From the NCBI GenBank assembly GCA_033239525.1, contig BSYO01000033.1:3029501-3093500 (forward strand): a DNA stretch of 64,000 nucleotides, in the 5' to 3' direction. The number at the start of each line of letters is the position of its first letter. Position 1 is the stretch's first letter. The notes beneath the pieces are model-generated. The model did not search any database and had not been told where the DNA came from. It worked only from the letters and a program-made list of their open reading frames with translations. Below are positions 10,602-25,200 of this stretch, piece by piece. This stretch comes from Nepenthes gracilis. Taxonomy: Eukaryota; Streptophyta; Magnoliopsida; Caryophyllales; Nepenthaceae. The translations under genes and the position numbers were made by a program.

Positions 10602-11860
10602 ATAATAATGTTTAACTTATTTATAGACAAGATGTTATTAATAACACTTTTATTCGGTCTATGAGTTAAGAATTTACATATTAATATGAGCATTATCCAT
10701 TACTGAATGAATAATTCTTCTGATACTTAAACAGTACGTATGCAAGTGCAACAGTAGTCTGACGATGAACTCATTGCACGCGTGAATTAAATAAATAAAT
10801 AAATACATAAATAATATATATATATATATATATATATAATCAGCCATGCACGGGTATCATAAGATATTGACTTCATCTCATCAGTATAAATTCGGTAAAA
10901 ATATTTAAGAAATTTTAAACTATTTTTAAGTTATTATCAAATAATATAATACATATTTATTTATTTATTTATTTTTATATTAATTTATTAATATAAATAT
11001 ATTAATAAAATATTATATTATATTCTGCACAAATATATTTGGAATCCACTTTGCCGAAGGGCTATTAGATTTTAGATCTGACGGTATAAATTTAGTTTCA
11101 AAAAGAATTTAAAAAAATATGATAATAATTTTTTTTAGTTTTTTAGTAAAATGAATATTTTGGTATTTTAAAATCCAGAAAAAAGTAAGAAAACTAACTT
11201 TATATTTGAAAAAAAAATAAATATGGGCCTTTAGATATGAAGGGGATCCAACGAACCCTAAATTAGTGGGACTTCCATACAAAAATATCAGCGGCTGGGA
11301 TTTGTCTGATGTACAGATGTCACAGCTAATTAAATTTAAACATTTTATTAAATGTCAACAACCAAAAACTTCAAGACAAAAAAATATAATATCTTATAAT
11401 AATTTTTAATAATAAAAATTTTTTCAAATTAAAAAAAAATTATAAAATAAATTTTAAATAAATCTACCCTATAAATAGTGACAATTACAAAGTAATTCTA
11501 TTTGAGATCCCTATACTATAATTTGAGTAAATGATCAGTTGAATATAATTTTTAATATATTTAATAAATATAAGAGAAAAATATAATCAAATAAAAATAA
11601 TCAAATTATAATATATTTTAGAAATATATTACAGTAATATATCCGATTTTAGTGCAGAACAAAACCCGTATCGGACCTTAACCTAATATAAAACTCTCTT
11701 TTCTCTTTTTATTTTATATTCTCTCGTGTGGCACTCTTTATGTTGAAATTGCTTTCAAAACTCTTTTCGCACCTCTTATGGTGTTGCTTTTTTGCCTATG
11801 TTGCCACTATGTTTTAATTAAACTTAAAATCGTATTAAGTATAATTTTATAATAAATTTG
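10602..11860. other. AT-rich intergenic DNA, no gene seen
   Basis: Very AT-rich sequence with an (AT)n microsatellite near 10815-10837 and runs of A and T. Reading frames are short in all frames and none resembles a known protein. Confidence 0.6.
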
Positions 11861-11869
11861 GCATATGTT

Positions 11870-13330
11870 AGCTCATTACATGCATCAAATGTAATCCTCT
11901 TTGGATAATCTATACGCTTACCCTTTAAGCACTAGTTCCATTGAATTTGGCACACAAAAACATATTTAGAGTGTATTAGGTATGCTCATTCTACCCCAAA
12001 GCGCATGACTATCCATCATGTGCTTATTAGTTGTCAATACCACATGCTCATTAGAAATACATTTCGCTCGATTATTTCTCGCACAAACTTTGCATGACTC
12101 TCTAGTGAATTCCGTTACTCAACTTGTTAGGGTTGTTTTATTATTGGCATATTCCGTGACCGTATATAATCATGTGTCATTATCAAGCTGTGTTTCGTTG
12201 AAGTGCTGCATCAACAAATTCCCGTGGCGTCCCGTTCCCAAATCAAATATGTACTGCACTTGCATCTCGCCTAACACACGCTCGAGCGGATAATCCAGAA
12301 GCCTAGCGCTCGCTCAAGCGCAAATTCCAGATGCCCCCGCCCGCAGCTCGCCTCCTCCACGCTTGAGCCCTGGTAGGGTTTTCTCCGTAACCCTCGTGCG
12401 CTTGCCAAGCGCTCAAGCGCACGGCAACGTGAAAATTTTTTTTGAATTTTTTTGTGTAATTTATAAATAATTGTCTTATGTTTTTAAAATCCTAAGACCC
12501 CTGGCAGACTTGTTTGGAGCGCCCACTTGAGAAGAACGTAATTTTTACTCCATTAATCTTGCTTCATTGGAGAAAACTAAAACTATAATATCGTGTTTCA
12601 TGTTCTAACGTGTTTTTTCAACATTTCTCTTTATCACTCAATCATCACCTCTACCCTTTTACATTCGTTGGTGATATCGGTACGTTAAAGAAGGGGATCC
12701 GGTCGTGTTTGGTAATTCAAGTGGATCGAGAGGGAAGATTGGCGTGAAAACCATAAGGTGTCCGATTCCATTATTGTGGGTAAATTTAAGGAATTTCTTG
12801 GTAGGGATCACAAGAAGGGAGTAAGTCAGCTGAGTTAGCGCGTCGTTACCGCCCGATCTGTAAGTTGATTTTCATAGTGTATTTCTTTCCTGGTTATTGA
12901 AACTCGGAGGATTTTTTTTGATTACCGAGAGTATCGAGTTTTTCCTTCGTCACCAAAAAGTTTATATTATTATTATTACTTTATTTTTATACTCGTATTG
13001 CTCGTATCATCTAGAAATAAATATTCTTTACGTGCATTAAATATTTTATTTTTACACTGCTTCCGCTAATTTATTGTATGGGGTCGAAATATTATTATGC
13101 ATTTTGGACCGAAACGGTCTTTTCACAGCTAATAGTAGATTGACCTCGACTGACCTTGCGCTACCTCTAGTGTCCTTTGACACCTAGACAACCTTCGATC
13201 GATTATCGGTTGACCCTAATACAAATATCATGCAACTTTTACTTGATTTCTTTGCTCGAACATGTTATATATGTCGTCTTCTAAATGATTCATTTATTTA
13301 TTGTGCGACCTACAAGGTCGTAGGCCAAAA
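11870..13330 (+). repeat. Possible decayed LTR remnant
   Basis: A moderately GC-rich patch at 12270-12430 carries palindromic GCTCGAGCG and GCGCTCAAGCGC motifs. It is followed by a pyrimidine-rich, leader-like stretch and GGTGATATCGGTACGTTAAAG near 12670. Patches of this kind are common in plant LTRs. I found neither a partner LTR nor clean ends, so identity and limits are weak. No gene is visible. Confidence 0.3.
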
Positions 13331-14417
13331 TTCAACAATAATAGCCCCTTAAGTTTTCCCAAGTTGCCCCCAATTTCCATGTTTCTCCTTTATTTTCTTC
13401 TCATCCTAGTTATAGTATTTCACATAAATTTTATTATTTGTATGACAAAATAGTCCTGATATATTATAAATATAATACTATATATATCTAACTCTCTTTA
13501 AAACTTATAATCCCAAAAATATTATGCATTTCACCACCAATTTTGTAGAGAAAATCATGCATCTAGATCACGAAAAAAAAAAAACCACCCATTTATATTG
13601 CTTTTATATACTTGCTTCCATATCTTCTAAAATAAATCTTGATATAACTATGTATTTTCTTTAATCTTCTAATAGATCTTATAGATGTAACCCCTCAATT
13701 CCATTACCCAACGCCATGTTTCCAATTGCGTGGTTATGCATTTGCATGAATTTCTTTAGACATTATCATGAAATGTTGAGGTCATTTGTACATTAGTGGT
13801 AGTGGAAGTGTCTTTTCAATGCCAGAGACAACTAGGGCACATACTAAAAGCTGATGAGATGGTTTTAAAATATAATAAAATATAGGTCAAATGTTTAAAA
13901 TTTTCTAGAATTCAAAATTAATTAAATAATGTATAATTATATTTATAATTTAGATCATGCACCTTGTTTTCTTTTGGGTTAAAATAAAATGTACTTCCCC
14001 TCCAAATTATTGATAAGCATCGAACTATAAATCATTAAAATTATTAGTTAAATAAATTACTTGATAAATTTAGTTAGTGTATTTATCTATTAAAGATTAA
14101 ATAATCAAATTTAAAGTATAATCGTTTATATCATAATTATCATAAGTAAGAAAAAATAATTTATGTGCCATATATTAGCATATTGCATATTGGGTGTGAT
14201 TCTTAATGATAACTTGATCTATAAACTATTGAAAATTAATATGTCATTTATAAATATTACAACTTGTAAATTATTATGTTATTTTATAAATATTTTAAAA
14301 ATATCTAAATAATGTTCTTATAATATTACTCTTGATAAGTCTGGTAATTTTATGAGTTGACTTAAAATTCAACCCGCTAATTAACACACCCAAAAAGTAG
14401 AAGCCTAATAAAATTAT

Positions 14418-15830
14418 GTAAAGCCCAGAAATTAGAAGGCGCCATGGCAGACCCAATCAACAGCTCAATCTAAAGGTGGCCCAGCGGCACCAGCCCAGTG
14501 AGCAAGCCCATATGCTGCTACTAACGCGTGGTTTCCAGTGGCCATAAAAAAAAAATATTAACAGACAGTTACCGTTGGTTTGCCGTAGCACCCCACAAAC
14601 ACGTAAATGGCATTTGCCAAAACTATAGAGGCAGCTCAGTAAATATTCTGCCCAAGATCGCGCACGTCCCAAGATGGCAGTTACAATTTAACAAATCTTC
14701 CCCAAAAAGGCGCCGCTATGTGGTGATCTCCATGATCGCTTCAACGAATGAAGGAATATCCCCAGGCAACTGGGATTACCATACCTGTCCCGTATGCAAT
14801 TGCTAAGACAATTCAGCGGATCCACCAGGGTGACCGACAATCAGCCTTGGCGCTCAAGTAAGTCTGAACTGACTCCAACATTATAAATATCTTTTAGTCT
14901 CTACGGGTAAGGAAGAAGAAGAGAGGAAAAAGAGAATAAAAGGATGAGAGGAAAGAAGGAGCATACAGAGAGAAGTCTCAAAAGGTATGCCCACTCCATT
15001 CTCATCTCCAGAAAGGCCTCATTCTCCTGCTCCGGCCAATGGTTGTGCAGGCATCCCGCCGACTCCAGGTCCTCTCGTCGCAAGATTGATGAATGCGACT
15101 CATAGAGCGTGGTCTAGAAAGCCCCTCTATCTATTACCAGAGAGGAGATCGATGAGTGTCTCTCTTTTCATCATCAGAGCCTAGGAATCTTTTTCTTTTC
15201 CTATTAACCACTTGTTTGCAAGTATATTCATCAGTCAGCCATTCCTCAATGATTACAGAACTTTCTCCCTCTAAGAAGACAGTCCTTTGTTGGACGTATT
15301 CATTGAGTTCAGTTCTCCATCTTAAAGTTTCCCCTAACTAAGTACACTCAGTGAAGCTCAGTCCCTCATTTTAAAGTCGTTCTCTATCTGAGCACACTTA
15401 ACGAAATTCAATCATTCGTCTCTCAAAGTCACCCCATAACTGGGCGCACTCATTGGAGTCAGTCTTTCATCTTTCAGAGCTGTCCCCTAATCAAGCTCAC
15501 TCATTGAAACCAATCATCCATCTCTCTAAGCTGCCCTTCAATCGGGCACACCCACTGAGCCTAGACTTCCATCTATAAGCTGCTCTTTAACCGGGCTTAC
15601 TTATACATTCAATTCCTATTACATGCATTTATGCATCATTTATTCACTCCTCATATCTTTTTATTCATTTAAGAAAGATTTTTAATTTAAGTATCGAAGA
15701 ATATACTGAGAAGTGAGTTCCCGTCATCTTCTAACATCTTATTTGTTAATTACGATGTACAAGATTTTGGTTCAAAATAATACAGATCGAACTTGTTTCA
15801 ACTTAACCCTTGGGGAAGATTAAGCGGCTC
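14418..15830 (+). repeat. Probable degenerate LTR (TATA box plus minisatellite)
   Basis: From TGTAAAGCCCAGAAAT at 14418 the base composition rises. A TATA-like ACATTATAAATATC lies at 14878-14891, followed by a purine-rich leader (14905-14970), a 50-bp tandem array and TTTAAGTATCGAAGAATA near 15683. The last motif is common near the 3' side of Tat-type LTRs. No matching second LTR or internal domain is present, so this is a solo LTR or fragment. Small frames inside it are not convincing genes. Confidence 0.4.
15301..15605. repeat. Minisatellite, about 50 bp x 6
   Basis: Six degenerate copies start at 15301, 15349, 15399, 15450, 15502 and 15552. Each has the pattern CATTGAGTTCAGTCTTCCATC - TCTAAAGC - GTCCCTAACTGGGC - ACACTC. 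Periods are 48-52 bp. It lies within the LTR-like segment. Confidence 0.8.
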
Positions 15831-18800
15831 TTTGAACTGTAAAATAATCCAAATCCATAAACGCATCAACTCTTAAATTCAATCTCGAATTCAATATATG
15901 AGATCTTTTTCCTTTAGTTTACTCCACCTATATGCACTTATTTAGATTTATCTATCTATTTATTTATGGTATTTTCTCTAAATAATTTTATCAGAATCTA
16001 AAATACAACCCTATAGCTTTTAAGTGATACTGGAATAATTGTGGGTAATATTATAAGTAAAAAAAAATAGCACATGATTATTTTTAAAATATTTTTGTAG
16101 TTACTTAATTTTATATAACATTCGATTTATGTATTAATTTTTGTATGAACTAATAATATAAATTATAAGATTAAATATCATATCATATTAAATAATTAAA
16201 TAATTTTTTAGGAGTAGTCACTTAATATTACTTGAAATAATATTGAACTACGTTTGGCCATGAACATTAATGAGGGTTTAGCAATTTTCTATCGAGCTTT
16301 AATTGCCATTATTCTTGTCGTGGAGGATATTTAGGGAAATATGTTTAGACATATATTACTAATTATTTTTAAACTGTTACTTTTCTAAATATTTTCAACA
16401 AAAAAAAGGTTATTTCAGGAAGAAAAATCCACAAATATCCTCCCATTCTTCATTATTTACTTTTCTTTATATAGTTTTTTTTCCCCTTTCTTCTTTCTTT
16501 TTCCAGACCGAATTATCTCTACTATGCTCTTATTTTTGTTTTTTTTAGAGAAAAGTAAAAGTAAAATCCTTAAAAAAATTTTCCGTTTTATAATTTATAT
16601 AAATTAATTTTCATTCGAATTTATATTTATAAAAATACTTTTTACTTTAATGTTAGTTTTAAAAATATGTTAGTATATCTATTTAATTCTTTTAAAGCTT
16701 ATTTTGTTTTACATATATACTTATTGATAATTTAATAATTCAACAATAACAACGGTGCTCTACTCAAACTATATAAAATGATGTCTCTTCTGCTACATAA
16801 AATGATGTATTTTTACCTAATTTTGAGTAAAAAATATTATTTATACACTTAATTACATTAAATTTACTAATTCTAGCGATACGAGTGCCAATATCTTACT
16901 TCGAGCACGTTTAGGGCTGTACAAGGAGAGTGGCTTGGAGAGTGGGTCATCTCCCCAGCTACCGCCGGTGCTGCCGCCTCGACCATCCACCGCTGCTCGC
17001 TGTCCACCACCTGAAAAGTCCGAAATAACAATTTCCACATGAATAAAATTTTCCCAGTTAGAATAGTTTTTATCACACAGACTAAAGAACATGAACATTT
17101 TAATTTCACCCTATTTTTAATAATATTTGATTCAAAAAGTAATATTCATTCCATATAGTATTTATTCCCATCGTCACCAACAACACATACCGTATTTTAC
17201 AGCTGTTCCCACTTGAACAATCTCCTCCATTTTCTCTCTACCCTTTGCCTTTTCCCTTTGAATTCTTTCATTGAGGTCATCAAATTTTACAGCAATATGT
17301 CCAAAGAGGATAAGCTCATCTGTCAGCATCATCATCATCATCGTCGTCTAACATTCCATCTTCAATCTTCCTCATCTAATCCCCTCTTTGCTCCAATCAT
17401 TAATCAATATCCTTCCTGCAATGGCATAATTGTTTATACGTATTAATCCCATAATCTTTCTTTAGTCACTTAATTGAATGCTGACGACAAACAGTAGTGA
17501 TAGTGGAAGGTGGGCATGCATGTTATTTGTACTTAAGCGAAACCCAATAAGGTCTTAATCAACTTCCAAAAAAAAAAAAAAAAAGGTTAAGAAAAGTCAG
17601 GGAGGGAGACGTAGTTCAGAAGCATTGTTAAACACCCTGATGAACTTTTTCTTTTGTTCAAGGCCACTCATTTTCATGTTAATTATTACTGCTATGAAGA
17701 ATCGAGCGTTGAGCATTGAAAGAGCCCTTAAATTTGTCGTAATGACTTGGTTGATATAGCAATCCAATGCTCTCTTCTAATGATCTGATAACATTTTTTA
17801 ACCTAAAAGAGAGAAGTAGCACAATATTGTATGTCTTCTTCAATACTTTCAAATGTCTCCATTACTAATTATTTGGTATGCATCACTATAGCAATTCACC
17901 AAATTAAACGGTAGCCGTCCAAAGATCAATATAAAGTTCATATCCAAGGCTTGCATAATTATCCTCGAAAACATTTCTTTTCTCTTTACTAGACCCTTAT
18001 TTCTCATGAAATCCTAAAATAGTAGCTGGCAACTTAAAAGAAGTCTTAGATGTGAGTTAGAATGCAGCAGAAGAAAAAGGAATCTTATTGGGGTCAGGAC
18101 GACCGAGCAGTAATTCCCCATGACTGACAAAATGATAGGAGTTTAGGCTGCAAAAGAAAGAGACTGGCCTCCAAACTGGAATTTTGCTTGCCTGATCTAC
18201 GTGTTCATTGATCAGCAGCATCAGAAAAGAGATAGGCTATATTGAATTCATTTTGGAATTCAAGGAGTACCAAAAAAAAGGCTAGCATACAGTAGATTGT
18301 CAGTGGTGCCCGAGGACCAAACTATCGACCCTTAATATTACCAAGTGAAGTTCCTTGGAGCCCTACGTACTATAAACTAATAAATAAAATGACATTAAAA
18401 TAGAGATAGGGTGAAAGAACTATTTTCCAACAAGTAGGCCCTCCCCCTTTTTTTAATTCTCTGTTGAGTTCTCCCTAATTACTGTTAATTTTTACTAGGT
18501 GCCATAGACAATCTACAATTTTTCTTCATGAAGCAAAATTTGGTAGTAACTCATTGAAATCTATCATTCAAGCCACCAATCAAATTCAAAGGAACAACCA
18601 TGATTTAAGCTATATATGTAATCTTCCTATGACATATGGGAAAGCTGAACGATGTTGATTGGAAATCATAGTCTCTACCTCAGAAATAACATTTTGCAAC
18701 AATTTCTGAAGCTGCTTGCCAGTTCTAAATTTTGCAAGGGGTTATGTGTCTGGTTAGCACAACCCCATTCTAAGAGATCCTTCATAGTTTATTCCTTTCA

Positions 18801-21800
18801 ACAGCACAGCATGGGTTTCTTCTATCTGTCAGCAAAAAGGAAAAAATGAAATTGCAGAAGGGTAGATTCTTTCCTTTATCAACCAAGAACTATAAGCTGA
18901 GGCATTTGGAAATTTGAATATAAAAAAATCCCAAAAGAAGTCCGGTTTTCAAATGCTGCTTACCAAACCAGTAGTTTGAGCAATAACAGAGGTTGATTTT
19001 CAAGGATGTGCTTCAGGTCCTTTAGCTTAATAGCAAGCTTCTCACCATGAATGGAATTTTTTTTTTAATTTTTGTGTCATCCACACATCTAAACCTGGAT
19101 TTGACTGCCTTTGCAATAAAAGCTAAACAAACCAGCTAACCAAGAGGAATATCATTAATTTTCAAGCACCCAGATCGTAAAAATGGTTGTCACACAGGTC
19201 AATATGATAAGTAATCTGCTTTAGAAGAAACAATATCAACTTAGATCACCCAGGCCCACTGATTTATTTGCAACGAGATTCACCAATGGGATGACTACAT
19301 TGCTCAGGCTGGAATAGTTCTTCTGCAATCATTGCCACCAACTAGTAAAAAAGAGTTGAACATTATTCACGTCTTTAAGTTCTGATTTGCGGAATGTTAT
19401 ATTTGAACATTATCCTTCACCAACTGGATTTCGTAGTTTAGGCTGAAGTTCTCCTGAATAACAGCCAAGCAAGAAACCAATGAAAATTCTACTTGCCTCT
19501 GAGCAAATCTAAACACTTCTCAAACTGATCTTCTGTCTCGAATGGCTCAAAAATGATCAGATTGCCTTAACAGTATCATCACTTAAGGTGTTTCTTTCTG
19601 TCATGATAACCCATACAAACAACCTCTCTCCTATGCAAGGGTAAAATTGTGCACAATAGATCTTCTCCACTCCCCATGATGTGGAAGCTTAGTATACCAG
19701 GTCACTTCTTATGCAAGCATCTGAACGCTGCACACAAAGCTTCTGTCTCAAATGATATATATATATATATATATATATTGATCAAATTGAATTGAATTAT
19801 ATCACTTCAGGTGATCATTTTGGCAAGGCAAACCATGAAAAAACCACCCCTCTGAAATACGAAGGTAATGTGGCATACATTTGAATTTGACCATTTCCAT
19901 ACTGTGCAATATGGAAAATTCATCCATTGGGCCTCTTTTTATGCAAGCAGTACTAAATAGAAGCTGAATTCAATGATCTCAATCACAGAAAACTGGGGTG
20001 CTTACTCACATAAATCATTTCTTGATTAAAGTTATTAAAATATTCCTAGTAGCTGAAAACTTTTGAAGTTTTGTTCTTGACACTCACATCACCCCGAAAA
20101 TGGACAGGATCCAATCTGAACAATAAAGTTGCAAAAGCATCACATCATGTTCATCATAACTCCGAGAAATGAAGGAAGGCCAACATTTTCTTTCAACGAC
20201 ATAATGCTCAGAAACAACACACAAAAGAGGGGGAAAAGGTAAGAATACAAGTACCCTGTTACCATTACCTTGTTACCTTGCTAGTAGCTAGACAAAACAA
20301 CTATGCTACACCTAATGCTTCACCAAAGAAAAGTTTAAAGGAAACTATAGAACAAAATCTTAAACGTATAGAGCTAACTAGAGAAACAGCATATGCATAT
20401 GACAGAGCTGGAAATCAAAATCCATTTGCAACCTACCTTAGTCGGAAAATGCTAAATTTGGTTTGGTTTAGTTTACTTTATGCAGATAGTATACAGACTG
20501 GAGTCAAAGTAATTCAAATTCAAAAGTTGAATTCTACCAATATTTTGCCAAAATAATTTCTTCCAACTATGCAAGGTTGTAAAATATGAGCTAAGCAAAA
20601 TTTCTATTTATGGTTAGTGTTTCTAACATTGAACAATTTTATTCATGTAGCTTGCCTGCTTAAAAGATGAACACTGGTTCAATGATTGACCCAGGCAACC
20701 AGTTCCTTAACCAGTTTGATATCAATTCATTCTTAGAACCATGTTATCGGATAAAAATCAAATTCTTTTACACAACTGGGGACATTACACAGGAAAGCCA
20801 ACAGAGGAAGATACTAGAATCTCACCAAAATTCAACCAGTTCCAAGGAGAATGCCACCGGGAAGCAAAGGCATCAATGAGTACCTCACAGCCAATAATGA
20901 GCATGGTAGACGGACAACTTCAGCTGTATACAAATTCGTTAAAGAAAAGGTCTTAGAAAGCAATACAATGTTGTAACATGAATGAAAAATATCGGCTCAT
21001 ATCCAACTTAGTGGCCGAGCTATATCATTATCAGAGCCCCCCATACAAACATTTCATGATAATACGGAAAATGTTGATACGCTGCCGTATTAGCAATATA
21101 TCAGTTGATATTTAAAATATCGACTAATATATATGATATTTGGTTGATAAATTGACTAAAATTTATTTGTCAGCTTACAATTATCAGAAATTTTTTTCGC
21201 TTCTGATGTTATTCTATACTGATATGTATTATCCGTTATGTACGATATCAATATAACTCCAACTGATATCAATATCAATATTTTCATCAATGTGTAGTAA
21301 TAAATAAGGTAATCTGTCTAACAGTATGAGCACACTAAATTCCAGAAAACTATGAGTAATGACTTTGTGACCCATAAACAAAGGACAGGTTGCTATGGAA
21401 GACCACGGAACAGTGGCATACAACTTGTTTTTTGCTAGTTTTACAGTCCACTTTTATGGTATGTGCAGGATGTCAGCAGGAGGAGTCTTTTTAGTGCACC
21501 TGCCAGCACCCAGACAGTCCAGAACTCAATAAAGATCTGATAAAGCAAAGCATCAAACAACTAATGACCATAGTTGTTCGCCTAACCAGCAAGAATAAAG
21601 ACAAATTATAAAAAACACCTATGAAATTATATTTTCATAATCGCATACTGGGAATTCAAGTCAACAAATTGACATCACTAAGGCAGATACTGGGAATCCA
21701 ATTAGCATGTACTATGTACCAAAAAATACTGTGATTTGTTGAAGGGAGGAAGTGTTGGGCTTTTAAGGCAAATACTAATACATGGATGTAAACTTGCAGA

Positions 21801-22295
21801 GGGATGACACAAGTATATGAGCAGCAATCGTACAGAGTCTTCATTTTCACTTCAGTATATTCATTTTCACGTCAGTATAATTCAAGCTTGTTTTCTTCTC
21901 ACATTCTTTTAATACGTGCAATGTTATCTCCGAGAACATGAAGCAGAGATGTAATCTTATCACTTTGAAGCAAATTGGGGAAAAAACATAAATAGCTCTC
22001 TGCTCAACCAGAGGATAGAGTCATTATATGCATTTGATTCAATAATATGATTGCCTCATAGGCATCTGTTATTTATTGTGCATTTGAATTAACAAACATC
22101 ATCTAAAGGGTGCAAAGGTAAACTCATGCTAGAGTAGTGACTATCATGCTGATGAGATTAACCACCATGTTCAACACCCATAAATCTTCAAACATTACAA
22201 ATTGCAGATGGAAATGACAACTGTAATCTTTTTTACCACATTCAAAAGCATACCTTGCACATCAAACTTCCATATGAGGACCCATGATTAACATC
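15831..22295. other. Long gene-poor stretch before the PPR gene
   Basis: AT-rich DNA without a supported gene. A small GC-richer island at 16880-17020 gives minus-strand frames of about 80 codons with Gly/Ser-rich content but no recognisable family. An (AT)n tract lies at about 19757-19779. The part nearest 22295 should contain the PPR gene's 3' UTR. Plus-strand frames at 20278-20956 show no homology that I recognise. Confidence 0.5.
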
Positions 22296-25200
22296 TCACA
22301 CAGCATCCTGACGGGGAGCATTAAGCAGTATTTCACGAAGGTTCTGATCAGGCAAGATGTTTCTTGATAACATTATACAGAGGAACAGCTTCACCTCAGT
22401 TACTAAACACCTTTTGCACAATCTATTAATTATAGCACTGAAATCTCTGATGGAGATTTCAAAACCCTTCTGTAACATCTGATGGAAAAGCAACACTGCT
22501 CTATGCACTTTACCCTTCACACAATGCGCTTTTATCAGTGTGGTGTAAGCAACTTTGGTCAATACAATATTCCGGCAAACGAGAGAATTCAGCATTTCAT
22601 CAGCATTCTTAAGATTGCCATACATACAAAGCCCATTAATGAGAATGTTATAAGTAACTGGACTTGGTTGAAGATTATGCAGTAACATCTCATTGTATAC
22701 ATGAAATGCACGATTGACATCTTGAGCTTCACAGAAACATTGGATAATGGTATTATATGTGATTTGATCAGGAGGTAAACCTTTTGCATACATTTGCCTG
22801 AGTATTTGAACAGATTCTTGCCATCTTTTTTCTTTGCAAAGGGCATTTATCAGGACACTGTAAGTAACGTGGGTAGGTTTTACATATTTTGCCACCATCT
22901 CGTGAAGCAACTCAACCACAGAATCCACATTTCCATCTTTGCAGTATGCATCCATGAGTGTGGTGTAAGTAACCACATTTGGTAGCATTCCATGCAATCT
23001 GATTGTTTCAAACCATATCCCAGCCTCTGCTGGCTTTCTGATTTTACAGAAGCCATAAATCAGAGAATTGAATGTCACAATACTTGGAGTTATTCCCTTT
23101 TCAGTTAACTGCTTGTATATCTGTACAGCATCTCCAATATTACCCAGTTTGGCATACCCATCAATCATTATATTATACAAAACAACATCCAATAAGTCTG
23201 CCTTGGTGAGGGTATCAAAATACATTCTAGCATCTGTCATCATCCCTTTCCTGCACAAACCTGAAAGAATTGCCCCATGTGACAATGAATTTGGTATTAT
23301 TCTCTTCGAGCACATTTCCTTGCACAGTTGAATGGCATCATGCACTCCTCCAAACCTGCAAAAACCATGTATAAGGATAGAGTATACAATAACATCTGGT
23401 TTTATTCCCACAGCTTCCATCTCATTGAGCAATACCATAGCTTTATTAAGCTTCCCAGTCTTACACAAGGAACTAAGAAGAACACTGTATGTGATGATAC
23501 TTGGCTGTAAGCCCCTAGAAAGCATTTCTTCTCGCAACCTGAACCCCTCCTCAATATTGCCAGTGTGGCAATGCCCACAGATCAATATTGTATAAGTTAT
23601 CAGATCAGGATGTAACCCTTTAAGCATCATGTTCCGGAAGACCTGCCAAGCCCCACCCACCAAACCAAGTAGATGAAATCCTTTGATGAGAATATTATAT
23701 GTCACAGTATCAGGTTTAACTCCATGCCTCTCCATGTCATCTGTAAAGTCCAGAGCTTCTTCCATGGAACCAGCCACACACAACCCATGAACAAGGATAT
23801 TGTAACTATATGCATCTGGGTGAAGTCCAGACTTTAGCATCACACAAAAAAAGGACTTTGCAGCATCTATGAAACCCATTCTGCAAAAGCCTGAGATGAG
23901 GGAGTTGAATGAAACAATGCAAGCTCTATTCTCCAACACTTCAGTGCCCTGCAAAAATTCCACTGCTTCGTGAAGCATTGACTGCCTGCACAGACCATCT
24001 ATGATAATGGAATCTGTATATTCATTCTGGGGAATCCCGCTGGATCTGATATCATCATACACATTCCACATAATTTCAGTGTGCCTTAGATTGTGTAACA
24101 AACTATTGTAGGTCCATATTGAAGCTTGCAAATTCAGGTCCTTCATCTTGGCTATGACAAAAAGGGCATCATGCACCATCTCCGACCTTGAATAACAAAA
24201 AGCTAGCATATCCCATACAACACTGTTTGAATCCCAGCCCCTAAAGTGATTCCAAAGAATCTCACAGAGATAAAGTGCAGAACCAGATCCTAGAAGAAAA
24301 AAATAAGAATAAAATCTATAAACAGCAAATGCTCTTTGCTCAGCAACCAATAATATTGAGAATCTCTAGTTAACAGCTACATATATAATTGAGAATCATC
24401 AAATCATCATATATAATCTTCCAGCAGGAAGCTCATCTGGCTAATTTCAGAAAGTTCAGCGTTCAAGCTACTTTAGAAGCACATAGAGCAGATACGGAGA
24501 AAAAGAAAGAACAAAATGCTTCTAATGCTTCTAACGCTCCACATATACGCTTTTCTCGTGTAAGCTATGGTGAAACTTAAAATGACGAAATAAGGTTCTT
24601 GCTGGCTTCTCCACATAAGGTTTACATTGATTCTTAATTTATTCGGGAATACTCAGAATTAAGTGATTATTCTAATCAAGCCTCCTGATAATGAATCATC
24701 TCATATCAAACACATTTGGACAAGTGCCGTGCGGTCAACATAATTTCAGACTCCAACATCGCAAGGAGATCAGTAAAATGCATAATCTTACCTAGTACAC
24801 TTTATTTTTGTGTTACAAACTCATTAACCACCAGCTCCAAATTTTATGAGATACTTTAATCAGTTGCCGTAAATAAAACTGAATTGAATGCGATGGAACA
24901 AAATTATTTCCTCCAATCTCCACCCCCTCCCCCCGATACAAAAAAGAAGAAGAAAAACGAGGGTGAAATAAAATTCTTCAACAGACAAGCAGACCAAATG
25001 AACCCAATTACACAGAAAAACACTCACCTGTTTCTTCAACCATCTGATTCACCACCTGTCGCAGCTCCTTAAAACGCCTTTCCCCAGCTAAAATATGCGA
25101 CACAACAAACCGAGACACATTCGAATGCTGAAATCCACACTCACTACACAAAAACTGGAAGAAAAATACAGCTAATTCGGGGTTCCCAACCCTCAAGCTG

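Noticed and set aside
16853..17109. Small GC-richer island with 80-codon Gly/Ser-rich frames
   Set aside because: No splice partners, signal peptide or known motif; too short to call.
20278..20956. Overlapping plus-strand frames of 70-92 codons
   Set aside because: AT-rich composition, no motif, and different frames equally open.
22482..23595. Several plus-strand frames of 60-90 codons opposite the PPR gene
   Set aside because: They are shadows of the intact minus-strand PPR frame and show no family similarity.
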